Assembly (NCBI RefSeq): GCF_905232215.1
Contig: NZ_CAJNKE010000002.1
Span: 1 to 64,000 of the forward strand
Length of the DNA stretch: 64,000 nucleotides
Direction of reading: 5' to 3'
Source of the DNA: Burkholderia sp. LMG 13014
Lineage (GTDB): Bacteria; Pseudomonadota; Gammaproteobacteria; Burkholderiales; Burkholderiaceae
Shown here: positions 36,364 to 46,021 of the stretch, piece after piece
How positions within the stretch are numbered: the stretch's first letter is position 1
Layout of the letters: every line of letters begins with the position of its first letter
Program-made: the position numbers and the translations under genes
Notes under the pieces: model-generated
What the model saw: only the letters and a program-made list of their open reading frames with translations
What the model was told of the DNA's origin: nothing
The model's database searches: none

Positions 36364-36557
36364 ATAAAAATTCGCATTGCATGGCATGTGCAATACTTGG
36401 TTCAGCCGGGCATGGTCGTTTGCCGGTGCTTTCGGACGGGTTACGCACTGCCGGTGGGGGAGGCATTCCGTCGTTTCGCGCGGAGCGGCTCCCGCCGCCG
36501 ATTATTTCGAAGCAAGAAAGCCTGCGAGCAACTTCTCGCCAAAAAGACGAAAACGAC

Positions 36558-37148
36558 ATGGCCCCAAACGATCATGAAACGCGCGTCATCGCGCGCGCCG
36601 GCATTACCCGGCGAGCAGCCCTGAAAGTGATGGCGGCGGCACTGACGCAAGTCGGGCTGCTCACCGCCGCGCCAGGATCCGCATTCGCGCAGCAGCCGTC
36701 GCTCGACGCCAAGACCTTTCTCGCACTGTCGCAAGCGCTGACCGGCCACGCGAATCTCGACCCGATGACGGCCCGGCGCCTCATCGACGCGTTCCACCGC
36801 ACGGACGCCGGTTTCGCCGCGCGTGCGGCCGCGCTGGCGCAACGCATGCGCGCCGGGCAGACCCCGGCACAACTGCTGGCCGATGCCGACGGCGCGGGCC
36901 TGCACGACACCGCGCTCGCGATCGTCGCCGCGTGGTACACGGGCACCGTCGGTCATGGCCAGAAGGCCGTGATGGTCACGTATGCGGATGCGCTGATGTA
37001 CGACACCGTCCACGACGGGATGAGCGCGCCGACCTACTGTTCAAACGGCCCGCTGTGGTGGACCGCCGAACCGCCGCCGGCCGATGTCGCGCCGCCGCGC
37101 AAAGCCGTCGCGTCAGCCACTTCACAGCACCCGCAAACGCACGCCTGA
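36558..37148 (+). CDS. Membrane-bound FAD dehydrogenase, small (gamma) subunit with Tat signal
   Basis: A 196-residue subunit matching the small 'hitch-hiker' subunit of the B. cepacia-type three-subunit glucose/sorbitol/gluconate dehydrogenase. The twin-arginine-type segment TRRAALKVMAAALTQVGLL leads to a signal end near AFAQ. The mature part has LALSQALTGHANLDPMTARR and a C-terminal TYADALMYDTVHD. In this family it folds with and carries the FAD subunit through the Tat system. ATG 36558 is the first in-frame ATG just before the Tat motif. The large subunit starts 5 bases after its stop. Confidence 0.88.
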   Translation: MAPNDHETRVIARAGITRRAALKVMAAALTQVGLLTAAPGSAFAQQPSLDAKTFLALSQALTGHANLDPMTARRLIDAFHRTDAGFAARAAALAQRMRAGQTPAQLLADADGAGLHDTALAIVAAWYTGTVGHGQKAVMVTYADALMYDTVHDGMSAPTYCSNGPLWWTAEPPPADVAPPRKAVASATSQHPQTHA

Positions 37149-37153
37149 ATCTC

Positions 37154-38806
37154 ATGAAAACTCCTGTATTTGAATCGAACGGCGACGTGTCGGCCGACGT
37201 CGTGATCGTGGGATCCGGCGTGGTGGGCGGCTTGATCGCCGACCAGCTGGTGAGCCAGGGCCATTCGGTGCTGATCCTCGAATCCGGCCTGCGCATCGAG
37301 CGTGGGCAGGCGGTCGAGAACTGGCGCAACATGCCGTTCGACAACCGTGTCGGCTCCGACTTCCAGGGGCTCTACCCGCAGGCGCCGAATGCGCCGGCCC
37401 CGCTGTATTTTCCGAAGAACAACTACGTCGGCCTGAGCGGTCCGGACGGCCAGAGTTTCCAGCAGGGCTACCTGCGCACGGTCGGCGGCACCACGTGGCA
37501 CTGGGCCGCGTCGAGCTGGCGGCATCTGCCGGTCGATTTCCGGATGAAGTCGACGTATGGCGTCGGCCGCGACTGGCCGATCGCCTATGAGGATCTCGAG
37601 CCGTACTACTGCCGTGCGGAAGACGAGATGGGCGTGGCCGGGCCGAGCGACCCGGCGATGCAGTCGCCGTCGCAACGCAGCCGCCCGTATCCGATGGACA
37701 TGGTGCCGTGGGGGCATGGCGACCGGCGCTTCGCCGAAATCGTCAACGCGCACGGCTACCGGTCGATCCCGATTCCGCAGGCGCGCAGCACGCGGCCGTG
37801 GCATGGCCGCCCGACCTGTTGCGGCAACAACAACTGCCAGCCGATCTGCCCGATCGGTGCGATGTACAACGGCATCCACCACATCGAGCGCGCGGAGCGC
37901 AAGGGTGCGAAGGTGCTCGCCGAATCGGTCGTCTACAAGATCGACACCGACGCGAACAATCGCGTGACGGCCGTGCACTGGTACGACGCGTCGCACAAGT
38001 CGCACAAGGCGAGCGGCAAGCGGTTCGTGCTCGCCTGCAACGGCATCGAGACCCCGCGTCTGCTGCTGCTGGCCGCGAACGAGCGCAATCCGCACGGCAT
38101 CGCGAACGGCTCGGACCAGGTCGGCCGCAACATGATGGATCACTCGGGCTTCCACTGCACGTTCCTCGCGAACGAGCCGATGTGGCTCGGCCGCGGCCCC
38201 GCGCAGAGCAGCTGTATCGTCGGTCCGCGCGACGGCGATTTCCGCGGGCAGTATTCCGCGAACAAGATGATCCTGAACAACATCTCGCGCGTCGGGCCGG
38301 CGACGCAACAGTCGCTGAAGCTCGGCCTGGTCGGCAAGGCGCTCGACGAGGAAATCCGGCGGCGCGCGATCTACGGCGTCGACCTGTCGATCAGCCTCGA
38401 ACCGCTGCCGGATCCGAACAACCGCCTGACGCTCAGCAAGACGCGCGTCGATCCGCTCGGCCTCGCATGCCCGGACATCCACTACGACGTCGGCGACTAC
38501 GTGCGACGCGGCTACGACGCGGCATGCAAGCAGCTGTCGCACATCGGCAGCCTGTTCGACGCGGTCGAATTCAACATCACGACGACGCTGAACGCGAACA
38601 ATCACATCATGGGCGGCACCATCATGGGCTCGGATCCGAAGAACTCGGTCGTCGACGGCGACTGCCGCGCGCACGACCATGCGAACCTGTGGCTGCCGGG
38701 TGGTGGCGCGATGCCGTCGGCGTCCGTCGTCAACACGACGCTGTCGATGGCGGCCCTTGGCCTGAAGGCCGCGGATTCGATTTCCGCCAGCCTCGCGAAG
38801 GGTTGA
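37154..38806 (+). CDS. GMC-family FAD dehydrogenase, catalytic subunit
   Basis: A 550-residue periplasmic FAD enzyme that oxidises a sugar, polyol or sugar acid. The Rossmann FAD motif is VVIVGSGVVGGLIADQL near residue 16. The 3Fe-4S-type Cys cluster CCGNNNCQPICPIGA is near 221. The GMC catalytic His is in NNHIMGGTIMGSD near 484, and the C-terminal FAD loop is NLWLPGGGAMPSASVVNTTL. All these occur in the B. cepacia FAD glucose dehydrogenase catalytic subunit. No signal peptide is present, as expected for co-export with the Tat subunit before it. The true substrate is not determined. Confidence 0.9.
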   Translation: MKTPVFESNGDVSADVVIVGSGVVGGLIADQLVSQGHSVLILESGLRIERGQAVENWRNMPFDNRVGSDFQGLYPQAPNAPAPLYFPKNNYVGLSGPDGQSFQQGYLRTVGGTTWHWAASSWRHLPVDFRMKSTYGVGRDWPIAYEDLEPYYCRAEDEMGVAGPSDPAMQSPSQRSRPYPMDMVPWGHGDRRFAEIVNAHGYRSIPIPQARSTRPWHGRPTCCGNNNCQPICPIGAMYNGIHHIERAERKGAKVLAESVVYKIDTDANNRVTAVHWYDASHKSHKASGKRFVLACNGIETPRLLLLAANERNPHGIANGSDQVGRNMMDHSGFHCTFLANEPMWLGRGPAQSSCIVGPRDGDFRGQYSANKMILNNISRVGPATQQSLKLGLVGKALDEEIRRRAIYGVDLSISLEPLPDPNNRLTLSKTRVDPLGLACPDIHYDVGDYVRRGYDAACKQLSHIGSLFDAVEFNITTTLNANNHIMGGTIMGSDPKNSVVDGDCRAHDHANLWLPGGGAMPSASVVNTTLSMAALGLKAADSISASLAKG

Positions 38807-38810
38807 TGCG

Positions 38811-40316
38811 ATGACACACACGATTCAACGACACCGTCGCGCGCGGCGCGGCACCGGATATCGCGCGGCCATCGCAGCCGGCCTGTTCGCGCTCGTCGGC
38901 AGCGCATCCTCCCTCGCGCAGGATGCGCCGGCCGGCACGGCTTCGACATCGGCAGACGCCGCGCTGATCGAAAAGGGCCATCAGCTCGCGATCGCGGCGG
39001 ACTGCATGGCATGTCACACGGCGCTCGATGGCGGCAAGCCGTTCGCGGGCGGGTACGGCATCGCGTCGCCGATGGGGCAGATCTATTCGAGCAACATCAC
39101 GCCGTCGAAAACGGCCGGGATCGGCAACTACACCGAAGTGCAGTTCGCACGCGCGCTGCGCGAAGGCGTGCGCGCGGATGGCGCGCACCTGTATCCCGCG
39201 ATGCCCTATACGTCGTACAGCGGCCTCAGCGACGACGACGTGCATGCGCTTTACAGCTACTTCATGCATGCGGTGAAACCGGTCGACGAACCCGCGCCCG
39301 CGACGAACCTGCCGTTCCCGTTCGGCATGCGCATGGCGATGGCGGGATGGAACATGCTGTTCCTGTCGAACAAGCGTTTCGAAGCCGATCCGGCCCACGA
39401 CGCGCAGTGGAATCGCGGCGCGTACCTGACCAACGTGCTCGCGCACTGCAGCGCGTGCCACACGCCGCGCAACGTGCTGATGGCCGAAGACTTCGGCCGC
39501 AACCTGGGCGGTGCGCAGCTCGGCGCGTGGTATGCGCCGAACATCACGTCGGATCCGGTGAGCGGCATCGGCGCGTGGACCGACGCCGAGCTGGTGTCGT
39601 ACCTGAAGACCGGCCGCGCCCCGGGCAAGAACCAGGCGGCCGGGCCGATGGCGGAAGCCGTGCAGAACAGCCTGCAGTATCTGTCGGACGCGGACCTGCA
39701 ATCGATCGTCTCGTATCTGCGCAGCACGAAGCCGATCCGCGACGACCGCGAGTCGGTGCCGGCATTCGCGCACGGGCAGGCGGTCAGCAGCGAGGCGACG
39801 TTGCGCGGCGCATCCGCGCTGAATTCGAACGGCACGCTGACGACGGGTGCGGCGCTGTTCAGCGGATACTGCGCGAGTTGCCACCAGGCCAACGGCAAGG
39901 GCAGCCCGAGCCAGGCGTATCCGTCGCTGTCGAACAATACCGCCACGGGCTCGCGCAATCCGTCGAACCTGATTGCGGCGATCCTGTACGGCGTCGATCG
40001 CGAGGTCGGAGGCGAGCACGTGCTGATGCCGTCTTTCGGTGAGGATTCCTACGTCCAGCCGCTCAAAGACGATCAGATCGCTGCGATCTCGAACTACGTG
40101 CTTGCGCAATACGGCAATCCGGACGTGACCGTCACGGCCGATGACGTTGCGGTCGTGCGCAGCGGCGGCCCTGTTCCATTGCTCGTGCGCGTCCGGCCGC
40201 TGATGCTGCCTGGTGCGGTGGTTGTCGTGCTGATCGCGCTGTTGGGCGTCGCATTCTGGTGGCGCCGCCGCCAACGCACGCCGCTGGCCAATCCGCCGCA
40301 CGGCAAGGCCGGCTGA
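38811..40316 (+). CDS. Triheme cytochrome c subunit of the FAD dehydrogenase
   Basis: A 501-residue membrane-anchored electron-transfer subunit. After a signal segment (FALVGSASSLAQ) come three class I cytochrome c modules with CMACH near residue 65, CSACH near 213 and CASCH near 354. A C-terminal anchor (LMLPGAVVVVLIALLGVAF) follows, then a basic tail. It takes electrons from the FAD subunit and passes them to ubiquinone at the periplasmic face. ATG 38811 is 4 bases after the catalytic subunit stop, so the three genes form one operon. Confidence 0.92.
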   Translation: MTHTIQRHRRARRGTGYRAAIAAGLFALVGSASSLAQDAPAGTASTSADAALIEKGHQLAIAADCMACHTALDGGKPFAGGYGIASPMGQIYSSNITPSKTAGIGNYTEVQFARALREGVRADGAHLYPAMPYTSYSGLSDDDVHALYSYFMHAVKPVDEPAPATNLPFPFGMRMAMAGWNMLFLSNKRFEADPAHDAQWNRGAYLTNVLAHCSACHTPRNVLMAEDFGRNLGGAQLGAWYAPNITSDPVSGIGAWTDAELVSYLKTGRAPGKNQAAGPMAEAVQNSLQYLSDADLQSIVSYLRSTKPIRDDRESVPAFAHGQAVSSEATLRGASALNSNGTLTTGAALFSGYCASCHQANGKGSPSQAYPSLSNNTATGSRNPSNLIAAILYGVDREVGGEHVLMPSFGEDSYVQPLKDDQIAAISNYVLAQYGNPDVTVTADDVAVVRSGGPVPLLVRVRPLMLPGAVVVVLIALLGVAFWWRRRQRTPLANPPHGKAG

Positions 40317-40459
40317 TTCGGCGAACCGCCGCGTCAGTGCGGCGCGGAAGCAGGCATCGATCCCGTTTCGCAAGCCGACGGGTATCGAGCCTGCTTTCGC
40401 ATTTCAGGTCAACAGCGGGGCGCGCGCAGTCCCGGGTCGCTGCGTCACGCCGTATGCCA

Positions 40460-41194
40460 TCACGCTTGCGGCGCGACGGATGCGCCGGTGATGCCATGCC
40501 GCCGCAGCGAATCCGCGACGAAGCCCGATGCCTTCATTTCCTCGACGAACGCATTCAGTGCCGCCGTGGCCCCTTCGCCGCGACTCTTCGGCACGCCCAT
40601 GGCCTGCCGGATCACCATGAACCGCTCGTCGAGCAGGCGCAAACCGGGCGTCTTCGCCGCGTCGGCCTCGAGTTGCTGCTTCACGCCCGCCGCGACTTCC
40701 AGCTGCTGCTCGACGAAGGTCTGCACGACGGCCTGCGACGTCGGCGCGCGCACGATCTGCGCGGCCTTCAGTTCGCGCGTGAGGAACAGGTCGTAGGCGC
40801 TGCCCTTGCCGACGGTCACGCGGTTGTCGGGCTGGTCGACGTCCGCATTCGTGCGGATCGGCGAAGCTTCGCGCACGAGATAGAACCCCTCGATCAGCAC
40901 GTACGGTGCCGTGAACGCGACCGTTTCGCCGCGCAGCGGATCGACCGCGAAGAAGCCGAAATCGGCCCGCTCGTCGGACAGTGCCTGCACCGACTTTCCG
41001 GCGGCGTCGAACACCACGAGCTCCAGCTCGGCTGACAGTCGTTCGGCGAACGCGCGCGCGAGGTCGATCGATACGCCGAACGGCTCGCCCGTCGCCGGGT
41101 CGCGATTCGCGAGGATCGGATTGCCGAGATTGATCGACGCGCGCAGCTTGCCGGTCGGCGTGAACGCGGAGAGGACGGTAGGGGCGAGGGACAT
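40460..41194 (-). CDS. Amino-acid-type ABC transporter substrate-binding protein, no signal peptide
   Basis: A 244-residue type-2 periplasmic-binding fold: GKLRASINLGNPILANRD, FGVSIDLARAFAERLSAELE, ERADFGFFAVDPLRG and VTVGKGSAYDLFLTRELK. Such domains bind amino acids or similar small molecules. No signal peptide is seen; the N-terminus is MSLAPTVLSAFTPTG. It may therefore be cytosolic, start further upstream, or be a sensor rather than an importer. No permease or ATPase gene is adjacent. Confidence 0.82.
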   Translation of the reverse strand: MSLAPTVLSAFTPTGKLRASINLGNPILANRDPATGEPFGVSIDLARAFAERLSAELELVVFDAAGKSVQALSDERADFGFFAVDPLRGETVAFTAPYVLIEGFYLVREASPIRTNADVDQPDNRVTVGKGSAYDLFLTRELKAAQIVRAPTSQAVVQTFVEQQLEVAAGVKQQLEADAAKTPGLRLLDERFMVIRQAMGVPKSRGEGATAALNAFVEEMKASGFVADSLRRHGITGASVAPQA

Positions 41195-41585
41195 GGGGAG
41201 CTCGTTGCAGTCGTAAAGGGCAGGGTTCGACGCGCGTCGATACGCGACAGTGCGCCGGCATCGAGCTTATCACCTGGCTTTCGTCACGGAACAGCGTCGA
41301 GCGGCTCAAGCCCGCCTGCGTCGCCGGTTCGGCGCTGCGATGCATCGACCTTCACCTGACCTTGTTGCCCGAACCATAAACGATGAGGTGATAGCCAGGT
41401 AAAGGGCCGAGGGGCGACGAGGGGCGACCGGGTGCCGGAAAATGGGCTGGATCGGGCTGCTTTGCGTCAGCGTCTGCTTCCGGTTGGCCGTATCTGCCCC
41501 CCCACCGGCGGCCTCCAGCCAGGCGCGGCGGGCCTTGAACCGCCCGGCAACCGCTAGAATTGCGGTTTTAGCCCGGAATACGTCC
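41195..41585. other. Upstream region of rhlE
   Basis: About 390 bases between divergent genes. AACCGC and GCGGTT flank TAGAATT at about 41553-41571 and could give a small hairpin or a -10-like element before the helicase start. The frames crossing it are not convincing. Confidence 0.4.
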
Positions 41586-43037
41586 ATGTCTTTTGCCTCG
41601 CTCGGCCTGATCGATCCCTTGCTGCGTAATCTGCAGGACCTCAATTACCAGGCCCCGACACCGGTGCAGGCCAAGGCGATTCCTGCCGTGCTCGATGGCA
41701 AGGACGTGATGGCGGCGGCCCAGACCGGCACCGGCAAGACGGCGGGTTTTGCGCTGCCGCTGTTGCAACGGCTGGTGCAACACGGCCCGGCGGTGTCCAG
41801 CAACCGCGCGCGCGTGCTGGTGCTGGTGCCCACGCGTGAGCTGGCCGAACAAGTGCTGCAGAGCTTCGTCGCTTACGGCCAAGGCCTCGACTTGCGATAT
41901 CTGGCGGCCTACGGCGGCGTGAGCATCAATCCGCAGATGATGAAGTTGCGCAAGGGCGTCGATGTGCTCGTGGCCACGCCAGGCCGTTTGCTGGATCTCA
42001 ACCGCCAGAACGCGGTGCAGTTCGATCAAGTCCAGGCGCTGGTGCTGGACGAAGCCGACCGCATGCTGGATCTCGGCTTTGCGCGCGAACTCAACGCCGT
42101 CTTTGCCGCGTTGCCGGCGCAGCGCCAGACCCTGCTGTTCTCGGCCACGTTTACCGACGATATCCGCGCGATGGCGGCGAGCATCCTGCGCGGCCCGGTC
42201 AATATCAGCGTCAGTCCGCCCAATGCGACGGCCAGCAAGATCAAGCAGTGGGTCGTAACGGTCGACAAGCGGAACAAGCCCGACCTGTTCATGCACCTCG
42301 TGGCCGAGAACAAGTGGGAGCATGCGCTGGTGTTCGTCAAGACCCGCAATGGCGTGGACTACCTGGCGGCCATGCTGGACGAAGCGGGCTATGCGGTCGA
42401 CACCATCCACGGCGACAAACCGCAGCCTGCGCGCCTGCGTGCGCTGGAACGCTTCAAGGCGCGCGAAGTACAGATGCTGGTCGCCACCGACGTGGCAGCG
42501 CGCGGGCTGGATATCGACGACCTGCCGCTGGTGATCAACGTGGATCTGCCGATCGTGGCGCAAGACTATGTGCATCGTATCGGCCGTACTGGCCGCGCAG
42601 GTGCCAGCGGCGTGGCGGTGTCGCTGGTGTGTGCCGACGAAGCGCCGCAACTGGCCGCGATCGAGGCGCTGATCCGGCAGACGCTGCGTCGTGAAGAAGA
42701 GCCGGGTTTCGAGGCCGAGCACCGCGTGCCGGAAACCAGCGCGACGGGCCAGATCATCAAGAAACCGAAAAAGCCCAAGAAGCCCAAAGTGCCGCAAGCT
42801 GGGTCGGGTGCCATGCCGGCGCCCGCCAACAAGCCGCGCCCGCAAAGTGGCGAGAACAAGCGCAAGCCTGCGGCACAGCGGGCTGGGGCTGGGGCTGCGG
42901 GTAAGGGCGCGAGCTTGTCCAGTGGCAGCCCATTCAGCGCGCAGAAGCCGCGCAGCAAACCCGCCGGCAAGCCCGCCGCAGGTTCGCGCAAGCCGGCTGG
43001 CAAACCCGCCGGCGGCCGCGGCAAGCGCCAGCCCTGA
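41586..43037 (+). CDS. rhlE: DEAD-box ATP-dependent RNA helicase (RhlE family)
   Basis: A 483-residue cytosolic RNA helicase. Q motif FASLGLIDPLLRNLQDLNYQ, motif I AQTGTGKTAGF near residue 46, Ia PTRELAEQ, II VLDEADRMLDLGF near 155, III SATF, then C-terminal IV-VI with VATDVAARGLDI near 305 and HRIGRTGRAG. After residue 370 comes a basic Lys/Pro/Ala-rich tail typical of RhlE, useful for RNA binding. ATG 41586 gives the family-standard N-terminus MSFASLGL. It is involved in RNA decay and ribosome maturation in relatives. Single gene. Confidence 0.95.
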   Translation: MSFASLGLIDPLLRNLQDLNYQAPTPVQAKAIPAVLDGKDVMAAAQTGTGKTAGFALPLLQRLVQHGPAVSSNRARVLVLVPTRELAEQVLQSFVAYGQGLDLRYLAAYGGVSINPQMMKLRKGVDVLVATPGRLLDLNRQNAVQFDQVQALVLDEADRMLDLGFARELNAVFAALPAQRQTLLFSATFTDDIRAMAASILRGPVNISVSPPNATASKIKQWVVTVDKRNKPDLFMHLVAENKWEHALVFVKTRNGVDYLAAMLDEAGYAVDTIHGDKPQPARLRALERFKAREVQMLVATDVAARGLDIDDLPLVINVDLPIVAQDYVHRIGRTGRAGASGVAVSLVCADEAPQLAAIEALIRQTLRREEEPGFEAEHRVPETSATGQIIKKPKKPKKPKVPQAGSGAMPAPANKPRPQSGENKRKPAAQRAGAGAAGKGASLSSGSPFSAQKPRSKPAGKPAAGSRKPAGKPAGGRGKRQP

Positions 43038-43192
43038 TTCGTGGGGGCGTCAGGCCGGCGATGGAACGTGGCTGGCCATTTTGCAAACGTGGATGGATGC
43101 GCGCGAAACGTGCAGGCCGTGGTACCCGTCGTTGACTCGGTCAATGGCGCCAGGGCCTGCGTTCGGGATCTTCATTCGGCTCGAATTCAGGA

Positions 43193-44461
43193 TCAAAGTC
43201 GACGGAACACCAGGCTGGCATTGACACCCCCAAAACCAAAGCCATTGGAGATCGCATATTCCGTCGATATCTGGCGGGGCGATCCGCCGACGATGTCGAT
43301 GCCTTCCGCCGCCGAATCCGGCTGCGTCAAATTGAGCGTAGGCGGCGCGAGCTGATCGCGCAGCGCGAGCACGGTGAAAATGGCTTCCACGCCGCCGGCT
43401 GCCCCGAGCAAATGCCCTGTCGACGACTTGGTGGCGGATACGGCGGGGCCTCGACCTGTTCCGAATATCGCCTTGATGGCCGCGAGCTCGCTGATGTCGC
43501 CTACCGGCGTGGACGTCGCGTGTGCGTTCAAATGCCCGATCATCCCGGGTTCAAGATTCGCTTGCCGGATTGCCAGCGCCATCGCACGTCGCCCGCCAGC
43601 GCCGTCATCGGGTGGAGACGTCATGTGGTATGCGTCGGCGCTTGTGCCATAACCGAGCACTTCCGCGATCGGCGTGGCGCCTCGCTGCAATGCGTGCTCC
43701 AGGTCTTCGATGACGAGCATGCCGGCGCCTTCTCCCATGACAAAACCGTCTCGTCCGGAATCGAATGGGCGGGATGCCTGCGCGGGATGATCATTGAAGC
43801 CGGTGGACATGGTTCTTGCCGCGGCGAACGACCCCAGGCTGACTCGATCGATGCAGGCCTCGGCGCCACCACACACGGCAATATCGGCTTCGCCGGCCCG
43901 GATCAGGCGCGCTGCGTCACCGATGGCCTGTGCGCTGGCAGCGCAGGCAGTCACCGGTGCGCCGAGCGGGCCACGAAGGCCGTGACGGATGGAGATATGG
44001 CCCGCGGCCATATTGGCAAGGAAACTGGGAACGGTAAAAGGAGAAAGCCGCCTCGGTCCGCGGTTATCCGTGATTCTGACGGCCTCCACGATCGCGCCGA
44101 ACCCGCCCACGCCAGACGCCACGATGGTCGCCGTCCTTTCGCGTGCGTTTTCGGATTCAGGCTGCCATCCGGCTTGCGTCAGGGCCTCTTGCGCCGCGGC
44201 GAGCGCAAACAGGCTGAACCGGTCCATCTTCTTCTGGTCCTTGGGCTCTACCGCGAGGTCCGGATCGAATCCCCATGGGCAATCTGACGTCAACACGGGC
44301 ACCACGCCGCCGACCTTCGATGCAATCCCTTCCGTGACGTCGCCGGGCAAACCGGCCAGGCCTGAATGCCCCTTCAGGAGACGGTTCCATACCGATTCAA
44401 CGCCGCATCCCAACGGCGAAACGATACCCATCCCGGTCACGACGATACGTCTCGTATTCAA
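43193..44461 (-). CDS. Beta-ketoacyl-ACP synthase II-like (FabF paralogue)
   Basis: A 422-residue condensing enzyme that elongates an acyl-ACP with malonyl-ACP. The thiolase-fold catalytic triad is present: Cys173 in VTACAASAQ, His314 in LNAHATSTPVGD and His350 in KSSTGHLLGAAG. Length fits FabF. The start is TTG 44461 behind GGGGAG; residues upstream have no binding site. It lies outside any fab operon and is divergent from an AraC regulator across an interval with palindromes, which suggests inducible, non-housekeeping lipid or secondary-metabolite use. Confidence 0.88.
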   Translation of the reverse strand: MNTRRIVVTGMGIVSPLGCGVESVWNRLLKGHSGLAGLPGDVTEGIASKVGGVVPVLTSDCPWGFDPDLAVEPKDQKKMDRFSLFALAAAQEALTQAGWQPESENARERTATIVASGVGGFGAIVEAVRITDNRGPRRLSPFTVPSFLANMAAGHISIRHGLRGPLGAPVTACAASAQAIGDAARLIRAGEADIAVCGGAEACIDRVSLGSFAAARTMSTGFNDHPAQASRPFDSGRDGFVMGEGAGMLVIEDLEHALQRGATPIAEVLGYGTSADAYHMTSPPDDGAGGRRAMALAIRQANLEPGMIGHLNAHATSTPVGDISELAAIKAIFGTGRGPAVSATKSSTGHLLGAAGGVEAIFTVLALRDQLAPPTLNLTQPDSAAEGIDIVGGSPRQISTEYAISNGFGFGGVNASLVFRRL

Positions 44462-44503
44462 GCCATGCTCCCCTTTTGACTGACGTAGAAATGCCACCAG
44501 CGA

Positions 44504-44519
44504 TTGGCGCAATGCGCCA
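44504..44519. promoter_or_regulatory. 16-bp palindrome, operator copy 1
   Basis: TTGGCGCAATGCGCCA is nearly perfectly palindromic. A second copy at 44592-44607, read on the minus strand, is TTGGCACGATGCGCCA, matching in 13 of 16 positions. Located between the divergent FabF and AraC genes, they look like operators for the AraC protein. Confidence 0.6.
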
Positions 44520-44591
44520 TCTGGCGATGCTCTCAAACTTCAAGAATCGCGGAAATTGCCTGCCAGTATAGGCATGGGGCGGGTGAAGAAC

Positions 44592-44607
44592 TGGCGCATC
44601 GTGCCAA
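44592..44607. promoter_or_regulatory. 16-bp palindrome, operator copy 2
   Basis: TGGCGCATCGTGCCAA, the partner of the site at 44504. A further half site ATGCGCCA lies at 44620-44627, 14 bases before the AraC start, so occupancy would also block or gate that gene. Confidence 0.55.
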
Positions 44608-44640
44608 TCGATATGCAAAATGCGCCATAATGAGCGAATC

Positions 44641-45672
44641 ATGAACCTGTCCCGGCAAAGTTCTCTCACCGTTTCGGCTCACTTCCTGCACGGGATGCTG
44701 CGCACCGTTCGCACCCGTCACGGAGAAGACGTGGCTGCACAGCTACTCGCAAGCGCCGCCATCCCGCAGTCGCTGCTGAATCAGCCGGATGCGCGAATCA
44801 CGCGCCAGCAATACGTCGTGCTGTACAAGACGGTCGCGGCGACGCTCGACGACGAGATGCTGGGACTCTGGTCCAGGCCGATCCGGGGCGGCACGTTGAA
44901 GTATCTGATGCTCAGCCTGCTGGATGCGCCTACCGTGCTGGTCGCGTTCAATCGGTTTGTTCGTTTCTGGAATTTGCTGCTGGATGACTACCGGTTGCAG
45001 ATTTCGACGAAGAACGATCTGGTGCGACTGGCTCTGGTGGAAAGGGCGCCTGATACGCAGGTCACACCGCTTGGGCACGAGTTGATGATGAAGCTGGCGC
45101 ACGGCATCGCATCGTGGCTGCTAGGCAGGGAGATCATCCTGCACCGGGCCGAGTTCAGTTTCGCCAGGCCGAGGCACGTCGAAGACTATGCATTCCTGTT
45201 CCCCGGAGCGGTGCACTTCGATGCCGGGATGACGAGCATTTATTTCTCGTACCAGGATTGTGCCGAGCTGTTCAAGCGCGAGAAACACGAGCTATGGGCG
45301 TTCCTGAAAGGCGCGCCGGGGGACTGGACATTCAGCGCATTTCATCATGGTTCCATTGTGGCCAAAACGCGCGAGTATCTTGAGCGGAACATAGCGCAGC
45401 CGCTGACGATTCAGGGCCTTGCGCAGGCGCTGCATACCTCCGTTCGCACGCTGAATCGCCGATTTGCGGAAGAAGGCACACATTTCCAACAAGTGAAAGA
45501 CGGGCTGCGACGGGATATCGCGGTCGATCGGCTGACGAACTCGAATACGAGCGTGGCAGCGCTGGCGTTTGATCTTGGCTTTTCCGATGCCACCGGTTTT
45601 TGCCGCGCGTTCAAGCACTGGACGGGTAGTAGTCCTTCCGACTATCGCAAGGACACCCGTCAGGGTGAGTGA
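44641..45672 (+). CDS. AraC family regulator (arabinose-binding-like/OruR type)
   Basis: A 343-residue regulator with a long N-terminal AraC-type 'arabinose-binding-domain' half (LASAAIPQSLLNQPDARITR, DDEMLGLWSRPIRGGTLKYL). The C-terminal double helix-turn-helix includes LTIQGLAQALHTSVRTLNRR near residue 263 and VAALAFDLGFSDATGFCRAF near 312. This subfamily senses hydrophobic acids or amino acids. ATG 44641 is chosen over a start 21 bases earlier because MNLSRQ begins the family. It is divergent from the FabF-like gene and probably controls it. Confidence 0.87.
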   Translation: MNLSRQSSLTVSAHFLHGMLRTVRTRHGEDVAAQLLASAAIPQSLLNQPDARITRQQYVVLYKTVAATLDDEMLGLWSRPIRGGTLKYLMLSLLDAPTVLVAFNRFVRFWNLLLDDYRLQISTKNDLVRLALVERAPDTQVTPLGHELMMKLAHGIASWLLGREIILHRAEFSFARPRHVEDYAFLFPGAVHFDAGMTSIYFSYQDCAELFKREKHELWAFLKGAPGDWTFSAFHHGSIVAKTREYLERNIAQPLTIQGLAQALHTSVRTLNRRFAEEGTHFQQVKDGLRRDIAVDRLTNSNTSVAALAFDLGFSDATGFCRAFKHWTGSSPSDYRKDTRQGE

Positions 45673-45700
45673 CGAGAAGAAGTTAAGCCTGACGCTATTT

Positions 45701-46021
45701 TCAGCGACTTTGAACGCCGTGTCGAACGGCCGGTTGAATCCGCCGCCGAACCGAGTCAGACGATCTGACGTTGTCTGTTTGGTCCAGTTCAGCCTTGTAC
45801 ACGTCAAGACCGGCTTCGACAATGCACTCGTCGCCAAGTGAATTGCCGATGCCTGCGTTCGCTCCGGGCAGGCTGCGCTCCCCGATGGCGTTCTTGCTCT
45901 TGCCTCCGCACGACAGCGTTCCCATGATCGACGCGCCAGCGCCGACGTCCGAATTTATGCCGACCGTCACACCCGGTGTCACGCGTCCTTCGATCATCGA
46001 TTCGCGCAGGGTGCCTGCCCG
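45701..46021 (-). pseudogene. DapD-type N-succinyltransferase fragment
   Basis: About 100 codons match the left-handed beta-helix C-terminal part of long-form (Pseudomonas/actinobacterial type) tetrahydrodipicolinate succinyltransferase: [38 protein letters not shown], then [19 protein letters not shown]. The real enzyme has some 340 residues; the N-terminal half is missing and the helix ends in unrelated residues after EAGLDV. The 5' edge overlaps, in another frame, the end of an N-formylglutamate amidohydrolase fragment. Non-functional. Confidence 0.7.

Larger units (their letters stand above)
36077..36557. other. Regulatory region of the dehydrogenase operon
   Basis: A 480-base gap with two perfect palindromes, described separately, at 36316-36333 and 36336-36363. 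An additional half-like GAACCGGTTG is at 36295-36304, 25 bases centre-to-centre from the first. The sequence is AT-richer than the flanks. No gene seen. Confidence 0.5.
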
